Source of the DNA: Kallipyga massiliensis ph2 | GTDB lineage: Bacteria; Bacillota; Clostridia; Tissierellales; Peptoniphilaceae | Length of the DNA: 64,000 nt | Direction of reading: 5' to 3' | Assembly: GCF_000311985.1 (NCBI RefSeq) | Contig: NZ_HE978585.1 | Location: 1,329,950-1,393,949, forward strand | Shown here: positions 31,002-39,924 of the stretch, piece after piece | How positions within the stretch are numbered: position 1 is the stretch's first letter | Layout of the letters: the number at the start of each line of letters is the position of its first letter | Notes under the pieces: generated by a model | Told to the model about the DNA's origin: nothing | Seen by the model: only the letters and a program-made list of their open reading frames with translations | Databases searched by the model: none | Translations under genes and position numbers: made by a program

Positions 31002-31643
31002 ATGACCATGAAAATCGAAAAAATTGAATACGATGAGAAGAAAAATTGGTTTGTCTACCAAATCTCCAGTGGGGAGATCTTCCATCTCACTTATGAAAGC
31101 TACATCAAGCTGGCCCTCCATAAGGGCCACCCTATTTCTCCGGAAACCCATGATTTCATGGAGGCGGAAGACCAGAGAAACCTGGCCCGCTTTCGTGGGG
31201 AGGCCTACGCCCTCTACCAACCGAGGACCGCTTTCGAGATCGATCAGAAATTGATCCGAGAAGGCATCCGTGAAGACGTCCGTCGGGATGTTCTGGCCTG
31301 GCTGGAAAAACGGGGGCTGGTGGATGATGCTCGCTATGCCGCCCGCTACGCCCAAGAGAAGGCCCGGACCAAGTCCTGGTCAAAAAGAAAAATCTTTGCC
31401 ATGCTCCGGCAAAAAGGGGTCTCCCCTGATTTCATTAGGCCCGCTTTAGACGGGCTGGACAATGACCTTGAGCGGGAGAATATCGAAAGGCTTTTGGATC
31501 GGAAATATAGGCAGCGAGACCTTTCCGACCAAAAGGACTTCAACCGCACCTACCAGGCCTTGGTCCGAAGGGGATTCCCTTCAAGTTTGGTCCTCGAGGC
31601 GATGAAGGTCAAGACCAAAAAGGAGGACGGGGATGTTGAATGA
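31002..31643 (+). CDS. recX: recombination regulator RecX
   Basis: A 213-aa protein with RecX three-helix repeats (RRDVLAWLEKRGLVDDARYA, SKRKIFAMLRQKGVSPDFI). RecX modulates RecA filaments. It begins a short plus-strand unit divergent from ydbC and overlaps the GIY-YIG gene by 11 bases. Confidence 0.9.
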   Translation: MTMKIEKIEYDEKKNWFVYQISSGEIFHLTYESYIKLALHKGHPISPETHDFMEAEDQRNLARFRGEAYALYQPRTAFEIDQKLIREGIREDVRRDVLAWLEKRGLVDDARYAARYAQEKARTKSWSKRKIFAMLRQKGVSPDFIRPALDGLDNDLERENIERLLDRKYRQRDLSDQKDFNRTYQALVRRGFPSSLVLEAMKVKTKKEDGDVE

Positions 31644-31947
31644 AAAAAAGACCTATACCACCTATATTTTAAAATGTTCTGACGGGACCTACTACACCGG
31701 CTATGCCCGGTCCCTGGAAGACCGGATCCGCCTCCACCAGGAGGGGCGGGGGGCTAAGTACACCAGGTCTCGGAGGCCGGTCCGACTGGCAGCCTCATGG
31801 CCCTTTTCCTCACGTTCTACGGCCATGAAGCTGGAGGCTGCCATTAAAAAATGCAGTCATAAAGAAAAGGAGGTCCTGGTCCAAAAAAAGCCCTCCCCCA
31901 AGCAAATGGAGGAGGACTTTCTGAAAAACAACAAAAGCTGTAGTTAA
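31633..31947 (+). CDS. GIY-YIG domain protein (UPF0213/YhbQ-like)
   Basis: A 104-aa single-domain protein: TYTTYILKCSDGTYYTGYA carries the GIY-YIG pair (YIL and YTGY), followed by R-x-x-x-H in LEDRIRLHQEGRGAKYT. It is probably a small structure-specific nuclease of unknown role. It overlaps recX and ends four bases into the convergent lipoprotein gene. Confidence 0.88.
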   Translation: MLNEKKTYTTYILKCSDGTYYTGYARSLEDRIRLHQEGRGAKYTRSRRPVRLAASWPFSSRSTAMKLEAAIKKCSHKEKEVLVQKKPSPKQMEEDFLKNNKSCS

Positions 31948-33476
31948 TTGTTGTAAATGATTTGGGGTTGAGACAGGCGCTGGTGGAGGAATTGGTCTCG
32001 GATGAGGGAGGCTGTGTCCCCACTATAGTGGGCAATGGAGACCACCGAAGAATCCGACTTAAGCTGGATGGACACGGCGGATTTTGGATCCAGGGATCCC
32101 TGGGAAATGTGAAAATAGTGGAGCTCATCCTCTGTTTTCACCAAAATCAGGTCTTGGTCCGGAGGAGACGAGGCGGTTTGGACCCCGGTAAAACGGGTGG
32201 TGACCTTGGACCAGGATACCGGGTTCTTGCTGGTTTCGAAGATGGGAAGGTCTGTGGTCAAGTTGATGGGAATCAGGGCACTCACATAGCGCTCCCCCAC
32301 CTTCCAAAACTTGGAGGTGACAAAGGACCAGTTGACCGTTTCCCGGATGACTCCAATATTGTAAAGGTCCGTTTCTTCATCATTATCTTTGATCAGCCCC
32401 TGGGGATCCGTGAAGGACTTCTGGGTTTGAATCTGCTCCTTGAAGGCCTGGACCTCGCTCAAAGGAGCTATGTCTTTCACCGAAAGAGACAAGGGGACTA
32501 CCAGGTCATCCAGTCGGCGGAGTTCATACCTCCGTGGCGCTTCCTTTTTTGCTGCAGGATTCTTCCGGGAAAAAGAGACCATATTATTTCCTATATAAGT
32601 CACCTGGCGGGCGTTCTGATCCATGAGAACCTCCGCTTTTTTCCTGTCCGGATCTGAAGCAGAATAGTAAATAAACTTACCCTGACGAATGTTGGTTTGG
32701 GGGTTGATCCGAGAAGGCTCATAAGCCAAGATGTAGGCTTGGTTTTCACTATCCACGGTAAAAAGCCCCGTTGTTTTCGAGATGATGGGTTTTTCGCTTT
32801 TCGGATCATCAAAGATCATGTAGGTTGAATAAGAATCGACCGGCTCTCCATCATCAGTTTCCACCGTTTCACGAAGACCGACCAGGCTCATTCGGAGGTT
32901 CTTCGTCGCCAGTCCCGGTTGTTTAACCTCTTTTACCGCAGAAAACTTCAAATAGTTCTCCACCATTTTCTGGGGAACCTGGTTGCTTTCTTTGGTCAGG
33001 AAGTAGAGGGTGGAATCATAGATAAAGAAAACCCGACCATCACTGAGTTCAACCAAGTCCAGGGAAAAAACATCGCTGTCTCGGATCATTAATATAGTGG
33101 CTTCTTCTGCCTTTAGGTCCTTGGCGGATTGATTAATTAGACGGCTCGTTAAATAATCATCCAAACGGACAAACTTGGCTGAAAAGGTCGGTTTGTTGGT
33201 GATGTAATCTTTGATGGCCACCAGTTGAGGAGTCAAGCAAAAAGCATCGCCTTCCTTGAAAGCAAGCTTCCCCCCATTCTGGGCGCCGGTTGGGACAATT
33301 TCCGATATTCGCCAAAGGCCAATCAAGGGAAGATCTTTGTTTTTAGGGGCTTCGATAGTATCCAAGGTGACCGTGTTTGAGTCACCGGACCCTGAACTAC
33401 AGGCGGTTAGGAAGAGACAAAAAAGGAGGACCAAGATTGTCCCTTTAATTATCGAACGAGAAAAAGAATGGCGCAT
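31944..33476 (-). CDS. large lipoprotein of the two-component operon
   Basis: A 510-aa protein with a lipoprotein signal peptide (basic start, hydrophobic core, lipobox LTAC at about residue 26) and a Ser/Gly linker. The remainder is a long beta-rich extracellular domain with repeated strand-turn segments, perhaps a propeller. I do not recognise the family. It starts 10 bases after the histidine kinase stop, so it is cotranscribed with the kinase and regulator and may modulate the kinase from outside, as YycH/YycI do in WalRK operons, though I see no similarity to those. Confidence 0.8.
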   Translation of the reverse strand: MRHSFSRSIIKGTILVLLFCLFLTACSSGSGDSNTVTLDTIEAPKNKDLPLIGLWRISEIVPTGAQNGGKLAFKEGDAFCLTPQLVAIKDYITNKPTFSAKFVRLDDYLTSRLINQSAKDLKAEEATILMIRDSDVFSLDLVELSDGRVFFIYDSTLYFLTKESNQVPQKMVENYLKFSAVKEVKQPGLATKNLRMSLVGLRETVETDDGEPVDSYSTYMIFDDPKSEKPIISKTTGLFTVDSENQAYILAYEPSRINPQTNIRQGKFIYYSASDPDRKKAEVLMDQNARQVTYIGNNMVSFSRKNPAAKKEAPRRYELRRLDDLVVPLSLSVKDIAPLSEVQAFKEQIQTQKSFTDPQGLIKDNDEETDLYNIGVIRETVNWSFVTSKFWKVGERYVSALIPINLTTDLPIFETSKNPVSWSKVTTRFTGVQTASSPPDQDLILVKTEDELHYFHISQGSLDPKSAVSIQLKSDSSVVSIAHYSGDTASLIRDQFLHQRLSQPQIIYNN

Positions 33477-33486
33477 AAGGATCCTC

Positions 33487-34962
33487 CTAGACTAAGGAAA
33501 CCGGCAGGACCATGGTGACCGTTGTTCCCGCTCCCAGCTTTGATTTAATAGTTAATGAGCCTCCGTGTGCCTTAGCAATCTCTTCGCAAATGGAAAGGCC
33601 CAGACCGGAATGGGACTGGGAGGAAGACCCCTTCCAAAATTTCTCGGTCACCAGGTGGATTTCTTCTTCAGAAATCCCGATCCCGGTATCGGTAATCGAA
33701 GCGGTAACCATGTTATCTTCTTCCTGAATCTCAAAGAAAATGGTCCCCCCCTCATTGGTGAACTTGATAGCATTGTCCAGGACGTTGAGGAACATCTGCT
33801 TAATTCGGTTTTCGTCAGCCATAATGGGAATGACATTGGAAGAATAGCGATAGACGACATCAATCTTTTTTTCCTGGGTCCTTGGGCGAACCTGAGAAAT
33901 AAGGTGGTTAGCCACGTCAACCAGGTCAATTTCTGTCTTGGATAGCTTGATCCGTCCGGAAGAAAATCGGGAAAAATCCAAAAGGTCCTCCACCATGGCG
34001 GAAAGACGCTCGGATTCCTTCTCAATAATCTTTAATCCTTCTTCCTGGATTTCCTGGCTGATCCCCGGGGTTTGGAGGGTGATGGACCAACCCTTAATGG
34101 AGGTCATGGGGGTCCTTAGCTCATGGGAAATGGAGGAGATGAAGTCGTTCTTGAGCTTGTCTTTCTCCTGGAGGTTGTCCGACATAATATTCATGGTACG
34201 AGCCAAGTCCCCAATTTCCCCCATGTTGTCTTCATCCGCTCGAACATCCAACTGACCATCGGCCAACTTGTTGGCTACTCGGGTTAAATTTTTTATCGGC
34301 TTTAAAATCGAAGCGGAAACAAAGAAAGAAATGGTGACACCCAGGATAAGGGCAAAGACGGCAAAAACCAAGGAGAGGAGGACCCTCTGATTAATCATGG
34401 AATTCACCGGATCCAAGGAGGTGGTCAAACGAAGGATTCCCACCTGGTTGGTTTGGTTCCAAAGGGGTTGGGAAAGGGACATGACAGGCTCATCGGTATA
34501 GGATGGCGTGTAAACCAGGTGTCCGGTCCGGTTTTCCTGGGCCTCTTTCACATCCGGTGTCTCCAAAACCGTCCCCAATTGCTTGGAAGCAATGGAGTCA
34601 AAAAGCACCTTGCCGGAATTCGAAAGAATCTGTACCTGAGAAGCATTGGACCGATAAAACTGGTTTTTGTTTTCAGTGACGACTGCATTCAGATCCTGGT
34701 TGGAAAGGTAGGTCAGGAAAAGGTCGGAATTGTAGTTGGCTTGGGTGGAAAGGGTGGCTGCGACATTCTCATAATAATAGGACTTGGTCGAGTGGAGGTA
34801 AAAGAGCTCAAAAACCAAGATGACTAAAAAAATAACCACAGCAAAAAGACCCATCACTCGGAAGGAAATGGTATCCGTCACTGTATGGGTATTTCGTCGA
34901 AAATCTTTTGCCCTGGATTCGATTTTTACTTGATCTTCTTCCACCGGTATCCCACTCCCCAT
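33487..34962 (-). CDS. sensor histidine kinase (HisKA, WalK/PhoR type)
   Basis: A 491-aa membrane kinase: TM1 at about residues 37-57, an extracellular sensor domain to about 195, TM2 at about 196-216, a HAMP domain, then HisKA with SSISHELRTPMTSIKGW (phospho-accepting His at about 280) and HATPase_c with N, G1 and G2 boxes (NVLDNAIKFTNEGG, DTGIGI, GLGLSI). It pairs with the OmpR-type regulator whose gene overlaps its start by 37 bases. No clear ribosome-binding site precedes the ATG, so a slightly later GTG start is possible. Confidence 0.93.
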   Translation of the reverse strand: MGSGIPVEEDQVKIESRAKDFRRNTHTVTDTISFRVMGLFAVVIFLVILVFELFYLHSTKSYYYENVAATLSTQANYNSDLFLTYLSNQDLNAVVTENKNQFYRSNASQVQILSNSGKVLFDSIASKQLGTVLETPDVKEAQENRTGHLVYTPSYTDEPVMSLSQPLWNQTNQVGILRLTTSLDPVNSMINQRVLLSLVFAVFALILGVTISFFVSASILKPIKNLTRVANKLADGQLDVRADEDNMGEIGDLARTMNIMSDNLQEKDKLKNDFISSISHELRTPMTSIKGWSITLQTPGISQEIQEEGLKIIEKESERLSAMVEDLLDFSRFSSGRIKLSKTEIDLVDVANHLISQVRPRTQEKKIDVVYRYSSNVIPIMADENRIKQMFLNVLDNAIKFTNEGGTIFFEIQEEDNMVTASITDTGIGISEEEIHLVTEKFWKGSSSQSHSGLGLSICEEIAKAHGGSLTIKSKLGAGTTVTMVLPVSLV

Positions 34963-35618
34963 ACAGTTTCTAAATAGACAGGCTTGGCCGGATTTTCTTC
35001 CACCTTAGCCCGGATTCTTCGGACATTGACATCGACAATTTTGGTCTCCCCATTATAGTCTTCTCCCCAGATGGCGGACAGGATGAAATCCCGGCTTAAT
35101 GCCTTGCCCGACTCCTCGAAGAACAGTTTGATGATGGACAGCTCCGTTGGGGTTAAGTCAATTTCCCGACCCTCTTTATAAAGCGTTCTGGCTTCCAGGT
35201 CCAGAACAAAGGGGCCTTGCTCAATCCTCAACTCTTCCTCATCCGTATCAATGTCCAACCGACGGATCAAGGACTGGATTCGGAGGACCAGCTCATGGGG
35301 GTTAAAGGGTTTGATCATGTAATCGTCCGTCCCCTTCTCCAAGCCCAAGATCCGGTCCACATCCTGGCTTTTTGCCGTAAGCATGATAATCCCGATTTTT
35401 GGTCTTTCACGGCGGAGGGTTTCACAAACATCATATCCGGAAATCCCGGGAAGCATGAGGTCAAGAATAGCTAGATCCGGCTCTACCCGGCGGGCAATTT
35501 CTAATCCTTCCTCCCCACTTTCCGCCTCATAGATCTTCCATCCTTCCTGTTCTAAATTGATCCTTGTGAACTTCCGGATGGCTTCTTCATCTTCTACCAA
35601 AAGAATTTTAACGGCCAT
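34926..35618 (-). CDS. OmpR-family response regulator
   Basis: A 230-aa regulator with a receiver domain (KILLVEDEEAIRKF; phospho-acceptor Asp in AILDLMLPGISGYD, about residue 51; KPFNPHELVLRI) and a C-terminal winged helix (IDLTPTELSIIKLF, VDVNVRRIRAKVEENP, GVGYRW). I chose the ATG at 35618 behind AAAGGGGGATCC. It overlaps the RluA-like gene by 11 bases and the kinase by 37, giving an rluA-regulator-kinase-lipoprotein operon. Confidence 0.94.
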   Translation of the reverse strand: MAVKILLVEDEEAIRKFTRINLEQEGWKIYEAESGEEGLEIARRVEPDLAILDLMLPGISGYDVCETLRRERPKIGIIMLTAKSQDVDRILGLEKGTDDYMIKPFNPHELVLRIQSLIRRLDIDTDEEELRIEQGPFVLDLEARTLYKEGREIDLTPTELSIIKLFFEESGKALSRDFILSAIWGEDYNGETKIVDVNVRRIRAKVEENPAKPVYLETVWGVGYRWKKIK

Positions 35619-36570
35619 GGATCCCCCTTTCATTTTGGAATGCTCGGTCAACCGCTAGCTTCAGTCTATCAAATTCAGCCCTCTGGTTGGAAAAAACTTT
35701 CAACCCTTCTAATTCATCCATCCCCTCGATTTCATGGAAAACCAGACCAAAAGAAAGAAGGAGCTGGTGGGGAAAGGAACCATCTCCTTTCTTCCCGTAT
35801 CGCCGATCCCCAACAAGGGGGTGACCGATGGAAGCCAGGTGGGCCCGGATCTGGTGGTATCGGCCGGTCCGGAGGCGGACTTGAATGTAAGACCAATCCG
35901 GATGACCTTCCAGAACTTCCACCTCCGTGATGGCCTCCTGACCCTCTTGAGAAAGCTCCATGGTCTGTCCCTGCTTTTCCAGGGACCGATCGATGGTAAA
36001 ATGACCTTCCATAAAACCGTGGCAGTAGGCCCGATAGTATTTGTCAATTTTTCCTTCAGAAAGTGCCCGGTTTATCGCCAAGGCCCCCCTATGACTCTTC
36101 AGGCCAATAACCAGGCCGGCTGTATTAAAATCCAGACGATTAGCCAAGGCAGGCCGGAAAGAATGCTCCAATCGAGGGATATAGTCCCCCTTGTCGATCA
36201 GGTAGGCCTCCAGGGCATCGACCAGGTTATTCCCGTAATCTTTTTTTGATGCCGCATGGGATAGGAGTCCGGCCGGCTTGTCGATAATACAGATATGGTC
36301 ATCCTCATAGAGGATGGATAGTGAAATTCTTGACCGACGAGGTCTGGCTTCCTCTTCTAAAGGTTGAAGGACCTCCTCGTAGAGGTAAAATTGGATCCGA
36401 TCGCCCACCGCTATGATTTGTTCCGCTCTTGCCCTCTGTTTGTTCACCTTAATCTTCTTTTTCCGAACCTGTTTTTGGAGGAAAGACGGGGATGCTTTGG
36501 GCAAATATTTGGAAAGGAAGCGGTCCAGGCGCTGTCCCCCATCATTCGGTCCAATTTCAATTTCCCTCAT
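35608..36570 (-). CDS. RluA-family pseudouridine synthase with S4 domain
   Basis: A roughly 320-aa enzyme: N-terminal S4-like RNA-binding domain (QRLDRFLSKYLPKASPSFLQ), then the RluA catalytic domain, with RLDFNTAGLVIGLKS in place of the usual HRLD-x-x-TSGL (catalytic Asp retained), and RTGRYHQIRAHLASIGHPLVGD. It modifies uridines in 23S rRNA or tRNA. The ATG at 36570 is chosen for its AAGGAGACGGGGAA site. The HRLDxxT(S/A)G variation is tolerated in this family. Confidence 0.9.
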   Translation of the reverse strand: MREIEIGPNDGGQRLDRFLSKYLPKASPSFLQKQVRKKKIKVNKQRARAEQIIAVGDRIQFYLYEEVLQPLEEEARPRRSRISLSILYEDDHICIIDKPAGLLSHAASKKDYGNNLVDALEAYLIDKGDYIPRLEHSFRPALANRLDFNTAGLVIGLKSHRGALAINRALSEGKIDKYYRAYCHGFMEGHFTIDRSLEKQGQTMELSQEGQEAITEVEVLEGHPDWSYIQVRLRTGRYHQIRAHLASIGHPLVGDRRYGKKGDGSFPHQLLLSFGLVFHEIEGMDELEGLKVFSNQRAEFDRLKLAVDRAFQNERGIHGR

Positions 36571-36628
36571 TTCCCCGTCTCCTTCCTTTTTCTTTTCTTC
36601 CATCCTTAACCAGTAGACAGAAAAGAGT

Positions 36629-36657
36629 AAAAAAACAGCGCTTCCGGAGGAAGCGCC
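36629..36657 (-). terminator. intrinsic terminator after the P-loop gene
   Basis: Minus-strand GCGCTTCC pairs with GGAAGCGC, followed by G and seven T. Confidence 0.75.
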
Positions 36658-36675
36658 GCTTCGCTTACTTGAAAC

Positions 36676-37095
36676 TTAGTCGTCCAGCTCTACAAATTGA
36701 AGATCGGCATCCACCGGGAAATCTTCCTTTTTCAGGGCTAAACCCATATAGATCTGAACATTGTTCTTATCCGCAAGTTGGCGGAAGCGGGGAATCAAGT
36801 CATGGATCTTATCCGAAAAATCGATTAAGTCATAGAGACCATCCAGATAAAGCTTCTCAATATCATAGTCAGAAGCAACGATACCGGCTAAAAATCCTTC
36901 CAAAAGATCCAGGTTGTCAATTCCAAATTCATGAGCATCAATTAAGCGAACGTCATGGTCCAGGGAGAAAATCTGTGCATTATCGGAGTCAATGAAGACA
37001 ATATTTCCATTGCCGGATCTTTTTTCAGCATTCGCTTCTTGAATGAGATAGTTGGTTTTTCCGGATCCGGATGGTCCTAAAACAAATGTCAGCAT
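36676..37095 (-). CDS. small P-loop ATP-binding protein
   Basis: A 139-aa protein with a clear Walker A at the very N-terminus (MLTFVLGPSGSGKTNYL), a possible Walker B (KLYLDGLYDL, about residues 82-91) and a late strand (VQIYMGLALK). It looks like a minimal RecA/AAA-like nucleotide-binding domain. I do not recognise a named family. It is followed by a strong terminator. Confidence 0.7.
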   Translation of the reverse strand: MLTFVLGPSGSGKTNYLIQEANAEKRSGNGNIVFIDSDNAQIFSLDHDVRLIDAHEFGIDNLDLLEGFLAGIVASDYDIEKLYLDGLYDLIDFSDKIHDLIPRFRQLADKNNVQIYMGLALKKEDFPVDADLQFVELDD

Positions 37096-37156
37096 GGCTA
37101 CCCTCTTTCTATTTATTCCTTCTTTTCATTGGTTACAATATTGTCCGGGCTAGAAC

Positions 37157-37528
37157 TTAGTCAAGATCCTCGTCTTCCCAATTATCCGCCTTTAATTCTT
37201 CCTCGTCCATGAGACGAGTGAATTCATCAGCGGCCCGGGTAAACTCCTCCTCGGATTCAATCATGGTTAATTCAACTTCATCCGAGTTCGGCGATTCTTG
37301 ATATTCATAGAGCAAGACTTTTCCGTCTTCATCATCCACTGCCAGAAGGGCAATATACTCCTTGCCTTCCAGGGGATAAATGGCTAGGACTTCACATTCA
37401 ACCTGGCTATCGTCCTCAAGGGTCAATAAAAGGCTTTCCTTCTGGTGGTCATGATGGTCATGCCCACACTGGCAATCATGGCCATGTTCGTCCGCTTGGA
37501 TCCGGTCATTTTGGCTGTTATCGGTCAT
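37157..37528 (-). CDS. DUF1292 protein with His/Cys-rich N-terminus
   Basis: A 123-aa acidic protein. Residues about 25-100 match DUF1292 (LLLTLEDDSQVECEVLAIYP, EYIALLAV, EYQESPNSDEVELTMIESEEEF). The first 30 residues contain a metal-binding-looking HDCQCGHDHHDHQ run. The ATG at 37528 follows ATGGAGGAGACT. DUF1292 proteins often lie near yrrK/yqgF in Firmicutes; here the neighbours are different. A metal-handling role is only a guess. Confidence 0.8.
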   Translation of the reverse strand: MTDNSQNDRIQADEHGHDCQCGHDHHDHQKESLLLTLEDDSQVECEVLAIYPLEGKEYIALLAVDDEDGKVLLYEYQESPNSDEVELTMIESEEEFTRAADEFTRLMDEEELKADNWEDEDLD

Positions 37529-37567
37529 AGTCTCCTCCATAAAAATTAAAGTCATCGCTTTCCACCA

Positions 37568-39055
37568 TTATACACTTTCCCTCTCCTCTTCCCTAGCCCC
37601 TGTTGAAATTTCTTTGACCAATTCCCGAAGAAGAGTAAAGTTTCGGAGGCAGGATTGGGCATCCAGCCTTTCAAAGGGGGTATGGGCCTGTTCAATGGTC
37701 GGCCCCATGGAAAGAATATCCAGGTCCGGATTTTTCTTGGCAAAGATGCTTGTTTCCAGGCCCGTATGGATAGTTTGCACCCGGGCCTCTTGTCCGAACA
37801 GTTTCAAATAGGTTTTCCGGTAGGCCTTTCGGAGTAAAGAGTCTTCCTTGGATTCCCATACAGGATAAAGCAGGTGAAAGTCACAATAAGCCTGGAAGAC
37901 CCTGTTGATTTCCTGAACTCTTCCATTGAGTTCTTCCAAAAGGGTGTAAGACAGAGACCGGGAGAGGATGGTGAAGGAAAGGACCTCATGACCGGTTTCT
38001 ACCAAGGCAAGGTTAGTGGACGTCACCACCTGATTTTTATCCTCCGAGAGGTCCTGAATTCCGTGTGGAAGGGATTCTAATAGGGAGAGGACTCTTTGAC
38101 TGACCATTTTACTGAGGGGGCGAATTCGCTCGGAAGAAGGGGTCATGGTGATAAATACATCCGGATCACTTTTCAGAAGGGATTCTTTCATTTTCCCTCC
38201 CACCTCGTCCAATCTTTCCCGGAAGAAATTTTCTCCTACTCTTGGAAAAGCGACCAGGGCTAAGGCATGGTCAGGAATAGCGTTGGAAGCAAGGCCAGCC
38301 TTCAAAGATACCAGGCGATAGTCCAGATTTCCCGGAAGCTTACGGAGGAGCTCGGCCATGGACTTAATCGCATTGGTATGGATATCTAAGATGGAAATGC
38401 CGGAGTGGCCTCCACGGAGGCCGCCCAACTCAATCCGAGCTAAAGACCAGTCCTCAGGAAGGTCTTCCCGGTCCAGGTCCATTTGAAAATGGCCGACGAC
38501 CGAACCCGGGCTGGCATCAACGGCGATCCCTTCCTGCTCACTATCCAGGTTAATCAGAAAATCTCCGGATAGAAGGTCGGGGTCCAAAGCCTTGGCCCCG
38601 TCCATCCCCACCTCCTCTTCCTTGGTGAAAATGAGCCGGATCCTGGGTCGGTCCTTTTCCTGGGCGATAAAAGCCAGGGCCGTGGCAAGACCAATTCCGT
38701 CATCGGCGCCCAAGCTGGTCTCCTTGGCCCGGATCCAACCGTCCTCGAAAAACCAATCCACTCCTTGGCTCGCAGGATCCCGGTCGGCACCGGGCCCTTG
38801 TCGACAGACCATGTCCATATGAGCCTGGAGGATCAAAAAGGGGTCCTCTTCCTTCCCCGGCCCGGCAGGTGCTTCAATAATGATATTTCCATAATCATCT
38901 GAAAAGGCCCGGCAACCCAATTCCCTGCCCATGGAAGTCAGGGCCTTGCCCAAGACCTCCTCATGGCGGGAAGGACGGGCTATGGCAGCGATTTTTGCAA
39001 AATACTGGAAGATGGGATGGGAGAGCACTTCCTCTCCTTCAAAATCGCTTCCCAT
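37568..39055 (-). CDS. pepD: aminoacyl-histidine dipeptidase (PepD, M20/M28-type)
   Basis: A roughly 495-aa cytoplasmic metallopeptidase cleaving Xaa-His dipeptides. Metal-site motifs include LILQAHMDMVCRQ, TSLGADDGIGLA, FTKEEEVGMDGA and DFLINLDSEQEG. The C-terminal TIHTGLETSIFAKKNPDLDILSMGP (given in part) is typical of PepD. The start is uncertain: I use the ATG at 39055 because its MGSDFEGEEVLSHPIFQYF aligns with usual PepD N-termini and it lies just after the cvfB stop. A GTG about 10 codons later behind GGAG is the alternative. Confidence 0.9.
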   Translation of the reverse strand: MGSDFEGEEVLSHPIFQYFAKIAAIARPSRHEEVLGKALTSMGRELGCRAFSDDYGNIIIEAPAGPGKEEDPFLILQAHMDMVCRQGPGADRDPASQGVDWFFEDGWIRAKETSLGADDGIGLATALAFIAQEKDRPRIRLIFTKEEEVGMDGAKALDPDLLSGDFLINLDSEQEGIAVDASPGSVVGHFQMDLDREDLPEDWSLARIELGGLRGGHSGISILDIHTNAIKSMAELLRKLPGNLDYRLVSLKAGLASNAIPDHALALVAFPRVGENFFRERLDEVGGKMKESLLKSDPDVFITMTPSSERIRPLSKMVSQRVLSLLESLPHGIQDLSEDKNQVVTSTNLALVETGHEVLSFTILSRSLSYTLLEELNGRVQEINRVFQAYCDFHLLYPVWESKEDSLLRKAYRKTYLKLFGQEARVQTIHTGLETSIFAKKNPDLDILSMGPTIEQAHTPFERLDAQSCLRNFTLLRELVKEISTGAREEERESV

Positions 39056-39074
39056 CTGGTCAAACTCTTTATGA

Positions 39075-39914
39075 TTACCGCTTATCATTTCGGTCCTTTG
39101 ATGGATTAATAGACAAGCCATCCCCTTCGAAACGAACAGCCCCTGTTTTCAGGAGCCTTCCAACGGACCGCTTGAATTGGGCCTTGGACATGCCGAAGAG
39201 GAGCTTGATATCCGCGGGAGAGGACTTGTCATTGACGCGGAGGAAGCCATGGTTGGCCGAAAGGGTTTGGTAGATGGTTCGGGCATCTTCATCCAACCTC
39301 TGATAGGCCCGAGTTTTCATGGATAGGTCCACCTTCCCGTCTTCTTTCACATGGGTTACCCGGCAGGTTACTTCTTCACCAATTTGTAAAATTCCTTCCG
39401 TCTTATCGGTGGGAATCAGACCATTGTACTTTCCCTCGACCAGGCAGAAAGACCCGTAGTCTCTATTTTTCGCATAGACCCGGGCCTGGACCTGGTCGTT
39501 TTCTTTCAGACCTCTGGCCGGTTGGAAATAGGGGTTCACCTTCATGGTCGCTGCCAAACGACCTTCTTTATCCAAATAGCAGGCGACCAGGACCAGGTCC
39601 TCCTTTTTCAGCTTTCCGATGATCTCACTTCTTGGAAGAAAAAGATCTTTGGGCAGACCCCAGTGGAGGAAGGCTCCGATTCGGGCTGTGTCCACCACCT
39701 CCAGTATCGCCAGACCACCCAATTCAATCATGACCTCTCTGGTTGTTGCGATGGGTCGGTCCTCACTATCCGTATATAAGTAAACATCCAGGATCTGGCC
39801 AACTTGAGCATCTTCCGGACATTCCTTTTTGGGCAAAAGGATATTTCCTTCTAAGATTGCCCCCATGGGCCGAATCCGTTCAATTTTTAAGTATTGGCGT
39901 TTTCCAAGTTCCAT
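39075..39914 (-). CDS. cvfB: S1-domain RNA-binding protein CvfB (YitL) family
   Basis: A 279-aa protein made of S1-like OB domains (GAILEGNILLPKKECPED; DTARIGAFLHWGLPKDLFLP; YGSFCLVEGKYNGLIPTDK) ending in a winged-helix (FGMSKAQFKRSVGRLLKTGAV). This is the layout of CvfB of Staphylococcus and YitL of Bacillus, which act in RNA metabolism and virulence-gene expression. It lies between yitT and pepD in the same orientation with short gaps. Confidence 0.9.
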   Translation of the reverse strand: MELGKRQYLKIERIRPMGAILEGNILLPKKECPEDAQVGQILDVYLYTDSEDRPIATTREVMIELGGLAILEVVDTARIGAFLHWGLPKDLFLPRSEIIGKLKKEDLVLVACYLDKEGRLAATMKVNPYFQPARGLKENDQVQARVYAKNRDYGSFCLVEGKYNGLIPTDKTEGILQIGEEVTCRVTHVKEDGKVDLSMKTRAYQRLDEDARTIYQTLSANHGFLRVNDKSSPADIKLLFGMSKAQFKRSVGRLLKTGAVRFEGDGLSINPSKDRNDKR

Positions 39915-39924
39915 GTTTAACTCC

